Source: Profundibacter sp033851955
GTDB lineage: Bacteria; Pseudomonadota; Alphaproteobacteria; Rhodobacterales; Rhodobacteraceae
NCBI GenBank assembly: GCA_033851955.1
Contig: JAWSVK010000004.1
Coordinates: forward strand, 29,380 to 93,379
Length of the DNA stretch: 64,000 bases
Direction of reading: 5' to 3'
Part shown: piece after piece, positions 54,170 to 63,248 of the stretch
Layout: every line of letters begins with the position of its first letter
Position numbering within the stretch: the first letter of the stretch is position 1
Notes under the pieces: generated by a model
Databases searched by the model: none
What the model was told of the DNA's origin: nothing
The model's input: only the letters and a program-made list of their open reading frames with translations
Translations under genes and position numbers: made by a program

Positions 54170-54882
54170 TTAACCGACGGCTATTTCGCGTGTAATATCG
54201 GCCCAGATTGCAAAAGCATCCGATCTGGCATGGCGGTATGAGATGGCTGAAAGTCTGTGGCGGCGGGGTCGAAAAAGTACGCTGCTTTGATCGTGGGCGG
54301 GCAGAAATTGTTGAGCATGGCCAGCTGATTTGAAACGGCCCATAATGCGCTCTCTGCGCCGGGTGGATTGGTGAGAAATTTCTGCTGCATTATTCAAACT
54401 CTTGTGGCTTCGATGTTCCATGACGTTGCTAAGGCCCGTTTTGCGGCACCATACCAGCGCAAATTGTCAGTAATGATTACCCTCGGGATGCCGTATTGCT
54501 TCATCAATTTACGCATGAAACGCTTTGCCACCTTCGTATTTCGACGGCTTTGCACAAGGATATCCAACGAGTTTCCGTCCTGATCCACCGCCCGCCACAG
54601 CCAATATTTCTTACCGCGGACCGAAAGGACTACCTCATCAAAATGCCATTTGTCACCAACTTGAGGTCAATCTCGACGGATAGATTTGGCATACTGCCGG
54701 CCAAACTTGTTTACCCAAAAGCGAATGGTTTCATGGCTGACGATAACCCCGGGCTCAGCGAGTAAGTCTTCAACATCCCGCAAACTCAAGCTGAATCGAA
54801 AGTAAAATCAAACCGCATATTCAATGATGAATGGTGGGAAGCGATGGCCTTTAAAGCCAGGGTAATTCTTACGTTTGGTCAT
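54170..54882 (-). pseudogene. IS6-family transposase with stops and a frameshift
   Basis: Starting at ATG 54882, the translation resembles a full IS6 transposase (MTKRKNYPGFKGHRFPPF, SLRDVEDLLAEPG). It has two in-frame TGA stops, one in place of the Trp of the AVW motif and one in place of an Arg in RRDRP. A frameshift near 54410 splits NLRWYGAAK from TRRRERIMGRFK. The differences from the neighbour at 53701 show it is a distinct element, not a duplicate. It is inactive. Confidence 0.85.
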
Positions 54883-55097
54883 GACGGATGTTTAGAAATG
54901 AGATGGCTGACCGTCAATTTGACGATGCCTCGCAACTTCTTCGCATCAGACGGCTCCATGCCACCATATCGGCTTTTGTATTTGTAGAATGTCGCTTGGC
55001 TTATGCTGTGACGCCGACAAACATCGGCTGCCCGTTCACCAGCTTCCTGATCTTTCAGTATCTGGATGACTTGTTCGTTTGTGAATCGCTTCTTCAC
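54879..55097 (-). pseudogene. IS3-family OrfA fragment
   Basis: The first 55 residues match IS3-group OrfA: MKKRFTNEQVIQILKDQEAG, a helix-turn-helix (ADVCRRHSISQATFYKYKSRYGG) and MEPSDAKKLR. After that the homology stops and the frame runs into the IS6 copy, so the 3' part of OrfA and all of OrfB are missing. This looks like an IS6 insertion or deletion across an older IS3. Confidence 0.85.
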
Positions 55098-55160
55098 TTG
55101 TCCGTCCTTTGCGTGGGCGGACTCTACATCATTCTGGAGGAGCTTTATGGGATCAGGTCA
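54900..55160 (-). mobile_element. Truncated IS3-type element, left end retained
   Basis: Reading the minus strand from 55160, the sequence starts TGACCTGATCCC. TGACCTG is the usual terminus of this IS3 subgroup, and the orfA start follows 63 bp later. A similar end (TGACCTGCCACCC) occurs at 63913 on the plus strand. The inner boundary near 54900 is approximate. Confidence 0.65.
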
Positions 55161-55574
55161 GTAAGCATGTGACCTGTTCGCCACACTTCTCAAAAGCAAC
55201 CGCGTGCTTTCACGGCCAAAATCCAACCGAAAGAAGTCACCCGAAGACGGTGCGCAACGTGTTGATTTTATGTGGTTTTTGGTTGAGAGAGGACGAATTG
55301 GACAAGATCGCACCAAAAAAGAAATAGCAATACCAGTCTGATCGCCGCTCCCCGCAGTGCTAATGGAATTAGCAAAACCAGACCCAATAATTACAAACCG
55401 AAATAGGGCGGTTTCTCTGCATTTCTCCTGGCAACGCCATACCGCCATAAATGACTGTTATCAAACATTTTTTCTTAACCATCGCAGCGCCAATCCATCA
55501 TCAGTAACGCTATGAAACGCTGCACGGTGCTTCCGATATGCTTCCGGATTTGCGCCCCTTACTGAGAATGAACG
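55161..55574. other. Non-coding gap between IS remnants and integrase
   Basis: No gene is recognised in these 414 bp. They hold a small palindrome GCTAAT-GGA-ATTAGC (55359-55373) and an inverted GGCGGT/ACCGCC pair (55407-55446) that could be integrase-binding arms or promoter elements. The right part contains the 24-nt repeat at 55528-55551. Confidence 0.5.
55528..55551 (+). repeat. Candidate attachment site, left copy
   Basis: A 24-nt sequence containing ATATGCTTCCGGATTT recurs in direct orientation at 63803-63826 with one mismatch (23 of 24). It ends 23 bp before the integrase ATG, a normal place for an att core. It does not look like a tRNA 3' end. A chance or promoter-related repeat is possible. 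Confidence 0.55.
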
Positions 55575-56732
55575 ATGTCAAAACTAACAAAACGCCTTGT
55601 TGATAGCCTATTGCCAGAACCAAAGGAACGCATCCTTTGGGACGACGAATTGGGTGGATTTGGCATTCGGATTTATCCGTCGGGTCGCAAAGTCTATGTG
55701 GCCCAATATCGTGCCAATGGTCGCACCCGTCGCAAGAACATTGGGCAGCATGGCGTCTTCACCGCCGAGGAAGCCCGCAAGGAAGCGAAGCTGATACATG
55801 TTGATGTGGCGCGAGGCGCTGACCCATCCGCTGACCGAAAGGCACGCTTGCGCAGCCCCACGGTTCGGGAACTTAGTGAACGGTTTATCACGGATCATGT
55901 GCAACTGCATTTGAAGCCCTCAACGCAATATGACTACGCCAACATGTTGCGCAAAGTCATTTACCCAACACTTGGCTCGATCAAGGTGTCAGAGATTACG
56001 TTTGACGACATTTCCGCCCTCCATTTGAAACGACGTGAAACGCCATACCAAGCCAATCGCGGCGTTATGCTCATGTCAAAAATGTTCAATCTGGCGGAAG
56101 ATTGGGGGTATCGCCCGATGAACACTAACCCCACAAGGCGGGTCAAAAAATACCCCGAAGTCGAAAAGAAACGGTACTTGGATGAGGGCGAACAGGAACG
56201 GCTTGGTCAAATTTTGGCGGACGCTTTGGAAAAGGGCGAGATCACGCGCTATGTGTTTGCTGCATTCTATTTGCTTTTACTAACGGGGTGTCGCCTCAGT
56301 GAAATTCAAAAGCTGAAATGGGCTTACGTGACCCGCACCCACCTCGAACTGCCAGACAGCAAGACAGGGCGACGGCGTATCCCCCTGCCCCGCGAGGCAC
56401 ACAATTTGCTTCAATCCCTAGAGCGACGCGAGGGCAACCCCTATGTGATTTTGGGCGACCACCAACATGGCCACTACAACGACCTACAAAAACCTTGGCG
56501 TAAAATCAGGGCCAAGGCTGGGCTTGAAGACGTGCGCTTGCATGATCTTCGCCACACTTATGCCTCTGTTGCTGTGATGAACGGGATTGATCCGTTTATG
56601 TTGAAAGAAATTTTAGAGCACAAGAACCTATCGACCACCCTGCGTTATGCACATTTATCAGATGATGCTGTTCAAAAAGCTGCGGGACAAATTGCGAATA
56701 GGCTTGCAGCTACCTTAGGTAGTGTGGCGTAA
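55575..56732 (+). CDS. Tyrosine recombinase/phage-type integrase
   Basis: A 385-residue integrase with an N-terminal DUF4102-type arm-binding domain (LWDDELGGFGIRIYPSGRKVYVAQYR), a SAM-like core-binding domain and a C-terminal catalytic domain. Catalytic residues are Arg in TGCRLSEIQKLKW near residue 240, the HxxR motif LHDLRHTYASV near 325, and the Tyr nucleophile in TTLRYAHLSDD near 360. It appears intact and could integrate or excise the adjacent element. Genes with small phage/ICE-type functions follow. Confidence 0.95.
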   Translation: MSKLTKRLVDSLLPEPKERILWDDELGGFGIRIYPSGRKVYVAQYRANGRTRRKNIGQHGVFTAEEARKEAKLIHVDVARGADPSADRKARLRSPTVRELSERFITDHVQLHLKPSTQYDYANMLRKVIYPTLGSIKVSEITFDDISALHLKRRETPYQANRGVMLMSKMFNLAEDWGYRPMNTNPTRRVKKYPEVEKKRYLDEGEQERLGQILADALEKGEITRYVFAAFYLLLLTGCRLSEIQKLKWAYVTRTHLELPDSKTGRRRIPLPREAHNLLQSLERREGNPYVILGDHQHGHYNDLQKPWRKIRAKAGLEDVRLHDLRHTYASVAVMNGIDPFMLKEILEHKNLSTTLRYAHLSDDAVQKAAGQIANRLAATLGSVA

Positions 56733-56785
56733 TTCACCCAAGAAATTTACCCGCATACGAATACCCCCAAAAGGAAACGAAAGCT

Positions 56786-57503
56786 ATGCACACACCGCTA
56801 GCTCGCTCGAACGAAGCTGACTATCCACGCAAAGATATATGGGAACTCCAAGCTAAAATTACTCCGGATTTAGTTATGGAAATGTGTGAGCAATTTGGCA
56901 TGGTCGGTTGTTACGAAAAAATCAGCTTGGGCATCGCAAAAACTCTATGGCGTTATCAATCAGCAGCATTGCATGCTTTAGAGCAGACACCCCCGGCTCA
57001 GACCAAAGAGCTAAGTCAGTTGAAAAAGGCAATCGAACGAGCCTTGGGGGCCTTTGAAGCCATTACTGCAGAAAACAAAAGTCAGATTGACCACGAAATA
57101 ATGTATCGCGACCCTTTCAACCCAAAATTTTTCTTCAAAGAGCAGTTGGACTATTGGGGAAAAAAACGAGAACTCTACACAAACCGCCATAAACAAACTT
57201 AAACAGGTTTCGTTCGCTCTAGATAAAGTCAAAACCAAGCGAACTGAAAACGCCTACATTCCTAAACCAACGATCAACACGCCCCTCGATCACCTCATCC
57301 AAGATCTTTCGCTCTATTTCCAAGACGGAACACATAGAAAGGCGAAGGCGTGTTGTTACTATGACCCACGCCAAGACAACTACACAGGTCAGTTCTTTGA
57401 TTTTATTGTATTTATTTTAGATCACTTCACAGCAAATAGCTATCACAGTCACGTCGCGCTTGGTAAACGTATTCGGCGCGCATTAGGGCGCTGGGACGGT
57501 TAA
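56786..57503 (+). pseudogene. Unrecognised gene, apparently frameshifted
   Basis: A first frame gives 138 residues beginning MHTPLARSNEADYPRKDIWEL, with no family recognised, and ends at 57202. The +1 frame stays open from about 57170 to 57503 (STQTAINKLKQVSFALDK to ALGRWDG) with protein-like composition but no start codon. The two parts read as one protein of about 235 residues broken by a one-base indel near 57170. A sequencing error or programmed frameshift is possible. It lies between the integrase and the excisionase-like gene. Confidence 0.6.
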
Positions 57504-57596
57504 GGACATCCGAAATTCAAATGTGATTTCAACTGTCCTTTGAATTCACACCACCAACGCTTCATTCTCCTCATTATCAAACATGAGGAAAAACAC

Positions 57597-57821
57597 ATGC
57601 CAAACGATCTTAATGCTAACAACCCATCCGCTCTTGTAGACGAACGCGAGGCCGCATCGATCCTTTGTTATTCGGTCCGCGCCTTGCAGAATTGGCGGTA
57701 CCGTGGCGGCGGGCCACTCTTTGTCAAAGTTTCCAGCCGCTCAGTGCGCTATCGCCGCTGCGACCTGCCCAAATGGGTTGAAGACCGCATCGTGTCCAAC
57801 ACCAGCCAAGCAACCATCTAA
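57597..57821 (+). CDS. AlpA/excisionase-like helix-turn-helix protein
   Basis: A 74-residue DNA-binding protein of the HTH_17/excisionase (AlpA, MerR-like) type. The motif LVDEREAASILCYSVRALQNWRYRGGGPLFVKV is followed by SVRYRRCDLPKWVEDR, the typical winged helix of such proteins. The start at 57597 is chosen for GAGG upstream. Next to an integrase this is probably a directionality factor or regulator of the element. Confidence 0.86.
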   Translation: MPNDLNANNPSALVDEREAASILCYSVRALQNWRYRGGGPLFVKVSSRSVRYRRCDLPKWVEDRIVSNTSQATI

Positions 57822-57882
57822 ACCAGAGTTTTGCCTCAAAGAGGTTGGTAGCGTCTTTGAGGATTTTGGGGCCGGACGGCTC

Positions 57883-57922
57883 AAAAAGGGGCGCGAGGTG
57901 TTCACCACTTCGCGCCCTTTCT
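57883..57922 (+). terminator. Rho-independent terminator after the excisionase-like gene
   Basis: GGGCGCGAGGTG (57889-57900) pairs with CACTTCGCGCCC (57906-57917), with one G-U pair and a 5-nt loop. It is preceded by an A-run and followed by TTTCT. It lies 67 bp after the stop at 57821. Confidence 0.85.
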
Positions 57923-57958
57923 ATGTTTGCTGCCAATAACACTTGAAAGGACATCATC

Positions 57959-58180
57959 ATGTCTAAATATCCTGCCCATAAATTCAAAATCGGGCTAACT
58001 ACTGCAACTATTTGGGAAAATGGCAGCTTCTATTCCGTCGATATTTCCCGCGCTTACAAGAATGATCAGAGCGAGTGGCAATCCACAGCCAAGTTCTTCC
58101 ATGCTGATTCGCTGAACCTCTCCAAATGCGTTGAGCGGGCAGAAACATGGATCGGGAGGCAGTTAAATGAACGCACATAA
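57959..58180 (+). CDS. Small protein of unknown function (mobile-element associated)
   Basis: A 73-residue soluble protein with no motif I can name. The sequence KIGLTTATIWENGSFYSVDISRAYKNDQSEW and the C-terminal LSKCVERAETWIGRQL resemble small proteins often found next to replication genes of integrative elements. The start follows GAAAGGA. It overlaps the rep-like gene by 14 bp, so the two are probably coupled. Confidence 0.65.
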   Translation: MSKYPAHKFKIGLTTATIWENGSFYSVDISRAYKNDQSEWQSTAKFFHADSLNLSKCVERAETWIGRQLNERT

Positions 58181-59235
58181 CCAGCAATGCCGGACGCATG
58201 TCCGGCCCCAAAACCTCCGCTACCCCGCCGGAGGCACCACCAACAGCCAATTTGGGCAAAGGGGGGTGATAGTAGCACCCCCCTCTGGAAATACAGACCA
58301 CAAGGATAATGACTTGATTGTCCTGCACAAAGGCTTTGATTATCTGGCCATGGCCATCCAAGCCAACATCCCGCCCAAGCTGTTTGACTACCTAGAGGCC
58401 GAAAAGAAGCGGGCCGATGAAGAGCGCCGCGACGTGTTGGTGGAATTCAACGGCGTTCAGCTTCATCTCAAATCCCACGGCGGTAACGGATACCGCTTTA
58501 TCGCCAGTGGCGGGCCGGACGGGGCGGCGCGATTTCATTGAGGAGGTCAACAAATCCGTGCATGGCAAATCAGGGCGCACCACATCGGTTACCATCGGCA
58601 GCCCGCGCAATCGGCAGGTTATCATTTACGACAAACGCGCCGAGATTATCCATTCTGGAAAACCCTACTGGTGGGGCATTTGGAACGCTACATTAGGCGA
58701 AAAAGGCCTGCCTTTGCTCACGCCTGACAACCCCGATACCAGCCGTGTGTGGCGGGTGGAGTACAGGGCAGGCAAAGACCTGCTAAAAGATCGCTGGGGC
58801 ATCCGTACATGGGCACAATTGCTCGAGCGATTTGGTGACCTTTGTCGGGAAACTGGCAACGTCGTTCGCTATACCATTCCCAGCCCAACCGACCCAAACC
58901 GCGCCCGTTGGCCAAATGATCTGTTGTGGGAACTGGTTTGCGCCGAAATGAACGATGATCTTTGTGAAATGCGCAGCGGATGCGACCCGAACCCCTTGAA
59001 GGAGGTGCATAAGGAAAACCATGTTTCCATGATGGTCCGCCAAATTCTGGGAAACGCCATTACCCTTGCGGCCTTAAACGGAAAATCACAGAAGGAGTTA
59101 CCGGAATTTCTGCAAACGACCGCAAATGTATTGTCGCGAGAAGTAATGAAAAGTCCGGAAAATACACGTAAACAACTGCAATGCGCCAAGGACCGATATG
59201 TGTTCATTGACCCGCAAAGGCCGCCATCGGGATAG
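58167..59235 (+). pseudogene. Replication-initiator-like gene, broken near 58520
   Basis: The first frame (58167-58541) gives about 115 plausible residues to LKSHGGNGYRFIASGG and then stops at 58541. A different frame continues from about 58515 with TGRRDFIEEVNKSVHGK and VWRVEYRAGKDLLKDRWGIRTWAQLLERF to 59235. The C-terminal part resembles the replication initiation factor (Rep_trans-type) proteins of phages and integrative elements. The join looks like an internal deletion with frameshift, since a catalytic middle section seems to be missing. Family call is moderate. Confidence 0.65.
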
Positions 59236-59865
59236 GGGCGTGTAAAACCATGAAAAAGCATGTAAAACTGTGACTTTTGATTACTTTGCTTCCCCAAATG
59301 TAATGGAAATGCACGGTTTTAGATGGTTTTCGAAAACCGTGAAATTGCATGGAATTTGGTGGATACTAATGTCTGTTTTAGGCGTATTCTGTTGAAAAAC
59401 TCCGATTTCGGGCAAAATCGGAAAATATTTCCCAGCACGGAGCTGGAGGAGAATTTTGGCGAGGGGCTCGGCTAAAATGGGTTTAAAGCGCTGTTGCGGC
59501 GTCTTGGAACCTTTCGCTGCAATCCTCAATGAGTTTCAGCACAGGTATGCTTTTGGCGGGAATTTTTGAAATCCAAAATTTGGAGTTTTTCAACGAACTA
59601 GGCGGGTAGCTGCCGTTCAATCTTGACCGCCACAATCAGCGCCTAGCGGCGACATCAAGGTTTCTCTGCGATCAGCGCCAAGGTCAATAATGCGTAGAAA
59701 ATGTGCTTTTCAAAGTCATTCGAACCGCTTGTCTCGGCCTATTGGTGACGTTCAAATATTGCTTGCACCTGTCACTGAGGCCTTGGTGCAGTATCGTTGA
59801 GGCGTATGGTCTTTTGTGTGGGACGAAATTACCGTCCCACACAAAAGACCGTTCAGCAGCTTAGC
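59236..59865. other. 630-bp non-coding gap between element genes and cargo
   Basis: No gene is recognised. The left end is rich in short repeats: GGTTTTCGAAAACC is a 14-bp palindrome (near 59322-59335) within CACGGTTTT...AAAACCGTG. CCGATTT/AAATCGG forms a hairpin at 59402-59421. A replication origin is conceivable next to a rep-like gene, but nothing proves it. The right end carries a strong stem-loop at 59808-59850. Confidence 0.45.
59808..59850. terminator. 18-bp perfect stem-loop after the RTX gene
   Basis: Perfect 18-bp arms (59808-59825 and 59833-59850) flank a 7-nt loop, 16 bp beyond the RTX stop at 59866. There is no clear T-run on the minus strand, but the stem is strong enough to block transcription or protect the mRNA 3' end. 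Confidence 0.7.
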
Positions 59866-62232
59866 CTATGCGAATAAAAACTCCGTCTCGCCAAAATCTG
59901 TAACGAGTGAACTAGTAACTGTGACCTGATCCCCAGTCCCATATTCGATCAGAACATCGCTGCCAATTTGTGTAATCGTTAAATCGATAAAGCTAATACC
60001 CGTGAATTCCAGCGCATCGTTTGCCGCATCATAATCGGTGATTATATCATCCCCGTCACCAGCAGCAAAGACAAACGTATCACTACCACTTACACCGCTA
60101 AGCGTGTCGTTGCCTGTTCCACCTGTGATGACCTCGCTCTGGAACGATCCGGTGATGACGTCATCGCCAAAACTTGCCTGATCCGCAATTGCACGCGCGG
60201 CAATGCCTGCTTCATCCAATGTACCATCCGAGAAGATAATATTTTCGATATTCGAGCGTGCATGACCAAGTTCATTGCGCACCTGATAATCCAACTCGAT
60301 ACCGCCGTCAGGTGTATCAATGAACACATCATGGCCGACAATCCGAAAGCTCACTTGATCTGCGGTATATTGGCTCAAATCAAGCGTGTCAGTGCCATAG
60401 TTATAGCCCGTGTTATTGCCAATGATCACATCTTCGCCGGACGTGTAGATGATCGTATCATCGCCGGAATCGGCATAGATAGTATCGTTGCCCGCACCAG
60501 AAGAAATAGTATCAGCTTGATAGCTGCCGGTTACAATATCATCCCCCGCACTGGTTTGATCCGCGATTGCACGATCCCGAATTGCCGCATCATCCAATGT
60601 GCCGTCAGAGAAGATGATATTTTCGATATTAGAACGTGCATGTCCAATCTCATTCCGCACCTGATAATCTAGCTCGATACTGCCGTGCGGTGTGTCGATA
60701 AACACATCATGTCCGACAATGCGAAAACTCACTTGACTAGCAGTATATTGGCTCAAATCAAGCGTGTCGTTGCCGTAATTATAGCCCGTGTGATCACCTA
60801 CGATCAAATCATCACCGGAAGTGTAGATGATCGTATCATCGCCTGAACCGGCAGAGATGGCATCGTTGCCCGCCCCAGAAGAAATGGTATCAGCTTGATA
60901 GCTGCCAGTTACAATATCATCCCCTGCGCTGGTCTGATCTACGATTGCACGGGCTGCAATGGCTGCCTCATCCAACGTGCCGTCCGCGAAAATGATATTT
61001 TCGATGTTAGAACGTGCATGCCCAACTTCATAACGGACCTGATAATCCAAAACGATACTGCCGTCTGGTGTATCAATGATTACATCATGGTCAACGATCC
61101 GGAAACGAACCTGATCCGCCGTGTATTGGCTTAGATCAAGCGTGTCGTTCCCACCGTTAATATGACTGCTATCACCGAGGATCACGTCATCGCCAGAGGT
61201 GTAAAATATTGTATCGTCACCATATCCTAGGTCAATTGTGTCACTGCCGTTTGTATCGGTTAGCGTATCACTACCTGTCGTGCCGGAAATGCTTTCACCC
61301 GGTGTCGTTAATTGGTCAGCTATCTCATCGGCTTCCAAAACAGTTCCGTCAGAGAACATAATCAACTCAATCGCGTTGTATGATGAACCAAGCGGTTGCA
61401 AAAAGTGGTTGTTGATTGTTACCGTCTCGCCATTTGGCATGGTGATAACAAGATCATGATCCGCATTTTGCGAGAATTGTACTTGGTCGGCGGTAACGTC
61501 CTCAAGAACAAGGATATCCTCCGCTTCGGTGTCGTCTCCATCATCATAAATTGTTATGCTGCCATTGCCCTGAGTGCCGCCATTGTCGTTAGTATAGGTA
61601 TAGGCAGTAGCATCTTCAGCTCCAAGACGATCCCCTTCCTCATTTATTGCCCATGAAATTCGATATGCCCCACCAAACGACTCCCACATACCGTCGTCGT
61701 TTTGTTCTCCAATCTCTACAATGGCTGGCGAGGAAGGCTCCAGACCTTCTAGAAGGTCTTGGATTGCTTCTTCCAAAGCCTCAAGCGTATCAATTACACC
61801 TGACAAGGCAGAGGTTAGAGATTCCGCCACGCCTTGGTTTATGCCTAATCCATCGGTCAAGTCTCCGGTCAGAGCACTTAGATTATCAGCTGAGTAATAC
61901 TCATGCGATCCCCCGATCTCTATCACAAACCCGTTACCAGAAATCTCAATACTGGCCAGATTAATTTCATACCCCAAAAATTCAGCGGTTATGGCACCGT
62001 CGACCGATACATTAGTGTCAAAGATTTGACCGTGCGGCCCATAATATGCCTCCACGGTAGCCCCACCTGTCGAGACGCTCCCAATGAGCGTATTGCCCAA
62101 TCCGCTATTTTTGCTGATCGTTGCGCCGACAGGCCCAATGACGGGCACGTCAATCGTTAAGTTTCCAACTGGAATGTCGTCGTACAGGCCAAACGCTCCA
62201 CCGCTACTTTCAAATCTTGCACTTGGCATCAA
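59866..62232 (-). CDS. RTX (haemolysin-type calcium-binding) repeat protein
   Basis: A 788-residue acidic protein, probably secreted by a type I system. The N-terminal 200 residues are unrecognised. An HBP-like segment (ITMPNGETVTINNHF, ELIMFSDGTVLEADEI) lies near 270-305. Then come three 126-residue repeats (about residues 325-700), each with YTSGDDxI, DTLDLSQYTA, RIVxHDV and HARSNIENIIFxDGTLD. The last 90 residues hold GxGNDTLSGxSGSDTFVF nonapeptides that bind Ca2+, and a type I-like C-terminus. No cleavable signal peptide. It overlaps the SUMF1-fold gene by 4 bp. No ABC exporter is in the window. Confidence 0.88.
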   Translation of the reverse strand: MMPSARFESSGGAFGLYDDIPVGNLTIDVPVIGPVGATISKNSGLGNTLIGSVSTGGATVEAYYGPHGQIFDTNVSVDGAITAEFLGYEINLASIEISGNGFVIEIGGSHEYYSADNLSALTGDLTDGLGINQGVAESLTSALSGVIDTLEALEEAIQDLLEGLEPSSPAIVEIGEQNDDGMWESFGGAYRISWAINEEGDRLGAEDATAYTYTNDNGGTQGNGSITIYDDGDDTEAEDILVLEDVTADQVQFSQNADHDLVITMPNGETVTINNHFLQPLGSSYNAIELIMFSDGTVLEADEIADQLTTPGESISGTTGSDTLTDTNGSDTIDLGYGDDTIFYTSGDDVILGDSSHINGGNDTLDLSQYTADQVRFRIVDHDVIIDTPDGSIVLDYQVRYEVGHARSNIENIIFADGTLDEAAIAARAIVDQTSAGDDIVTGSYQADTISSGAGNDAISAGSGDDTIIYTSGDDLIVGDHTGYNYGNDTLDLSQYTASQVSFRIVGHDVFIDTPHGSIELDYQVRNEIGHARSNIENIIFSDGTLDDAAIRDRAIADQTSAGDDIVTGSYQADTISSGAGNDTIYADSGDDTIIYTSGEDVIIGNNTGYNYGTDTLDLSQYTADQVSFRIVGHDVFIDTPDGGIELDYQVRNELGHARSNIENIIFSDGTLDEAGIAARAIADQASFGDDVITGSFQSEVITGGTGNDTLSGVSGSDTFVFAAGDGDDIITDYDAANDALEFTGISFIDLTITQIGSDVLIEYGTGDQVTVTSSLVTDFGETEFLFA
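60120..61260 (-). repeat. Three tandem 378-bp repeats inside the RTX gene
   Basis: The phrase GTGTAGATGATCGTATCATC starts at 60443 and 60821, and a diverged form starts at 61199: exactly 378 bp apart each time, or 126 codons. The two units nearest the C-terminus of the protein are very similar at DNA level, and the third is more diverged. This indicates stepwise, partly recent duplication. Boundaries are approximate. Confidence 0.85.
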
Positions 62233-63248
62233 TCATTTCCTCTTTGTTTTAGTTGTCTAATAATGCGAAAACCTAACTTATGGCGTATGTAGCTTTCCTT
62301 GCCATAACCGCGTGCAGCAGGACGTGCGTAATCCATTGCACCAGTAAAGGACCCCCCCTTGCTGACTCGCATGCATTCTTGTTGCGCTTGTGTGAGCGCC
62401 AGATATGCGCTGTCAGTCTCAAGCTCCAAATGCTCTTTCGACCAACAGGATTGGGTCCTCTCGCGAACATTCCCTGACATATGCCGCAGCCCCCAAGCGT
62501 TCGCTGCATCAAGCGCATCAACTGGAACAGGCAATTTTCGATTTGTAAGATCGGGCATTGCCACCCCACGCAGTTTTTCCGTACCACGACGCGAAAAATT
62601 CGCCTGCTCAGCAGTCAGATCATCACCTTGCGCAAATCGTGTTTGCGTTCCGGCCCGCGCGGCATATTCCCATTCCGCTTCTGTGGGCAGGCGATAGACC
62701 TCTCCCCCGACCCTCAAGTTAAGCCAAGCCGCGTATTCTTGTGCGTCAAAATAGGATACGTTGATGACTGGATGGTCAGGCCCCAGCGGAGCGAACCCAA
62801 GTCTATCACTACTAAGTTTTGTAAACACTCGGTGATCGGGCACATTCGAACAGCCATTATCCTGCACGCATGCCATCCATTCGGCATGGGTGATTTCGTT
62901 ACGACCCATGGCAAAGGGTATGTCCATTTCGACCCTATGGCGTGGGTGTTCCGTCGGAATAATATTCATTTCGTTGGGCGCTCGCCGCCGCAGGCTCGGG
63001 TTTTCCCCGTATATATCAAACGGATTGCGGGACTCACCACGCTTGGCACCCATCATGAACGCGCCGAGCGGCAAAACGATCATCTCGGGGCAATGTTCAC
63101 ATTCCTGAAACATCTCCAGTGGTGCTACCACCCGCCCATCAACGAGCTCGTAGGACGGGGTATCGTCAGTCGCAAGCGCCGCCATAGGCATGACAAAAAC
63201 ACAGATCGCACCGACGGTTGAGCGAACTACCACTGAAAGAGAAGCCAT
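62229..63248 (-). CDS. Exported SUMF1/formylglycine-generating-enzyme-fold protein
   Basis: A 339-residue protein with a hydrophobic signal-like N-terminus (about residues 1-27) and an FGE-sulfatase (SUMF1) domain. Domain features are VLPLGAFMMGA near residue 58, RNEITHAEWMACV, YRLPTEAEWEYAARAG near 185, MSGNVRERT, and SKGGSF...LGFRII at the end. The active-site Cys pair of true FGE is missing: the segment reads GGSFTGAMDYARPAAR, with Gly and Ala at those positions. It therefore is probably not a sulfatase-activating oxidase. The ATG at 63248 is one of two adjacent ones. It is coupled to the RTX gene. Confidence 0.85.
   Translation of the reverse strand: MASLSVVVRSTVGAICVFVMPMAALATDDTPSYELVDGRVVAPLEMFQECEHCPEMIVLPLGAFMMGAKRGESRNPFDIYGENPSLRRRAPNEMNIIPTEHPRHRVEMDIPFAMGRNEITHAEWMACVQDNGCSNVPDHRVFTKLSSDRLGFAPLGPDHPVINVSYFDAQEYAAWLNLRVGGEVYRLPTEAEWEYAARAGTQTRFAQGDDLTAEQANFSRRGTEKLRGVAMPDLTNRKLPVPVDALDAANAWGLRHMSGNVRERTQSCWSKEHLELETDSAYLALTQAQQECMRVSKGGSFTGAMDYARPAARGYGKESYIRHKLGFRIIRQLKQRGND

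Noticed and set aside
55161..55574. tRNA gene as the integration target next to the integrase
   Set aside because: No T-loop or acceptor-stem pattern was found. The 24-nt repeat does not resemble a tRNA 3' end.
59281..59529. 82-codon minus-strand open frame as a gene
   Set aside because: No homology is recognised and it lies in repeat-rich non-coding sequence. Left as part of the gap.
59808..59850. Hairpin as an IS or transposon end pair
   Set aside because: The arms are adjacent with a 7-nt loop and follow a gene stop, so an mRNA 3' stem-loop is simpler.
62229..63248. Diversity-generating retroelement target protein, because FGE-fold domains are common DGR targets
   Set aside because: No reverse transcriptase or template repeat is seen in the window, and the C-terminus does not show the Asn-rich, adenine-variable pattern.
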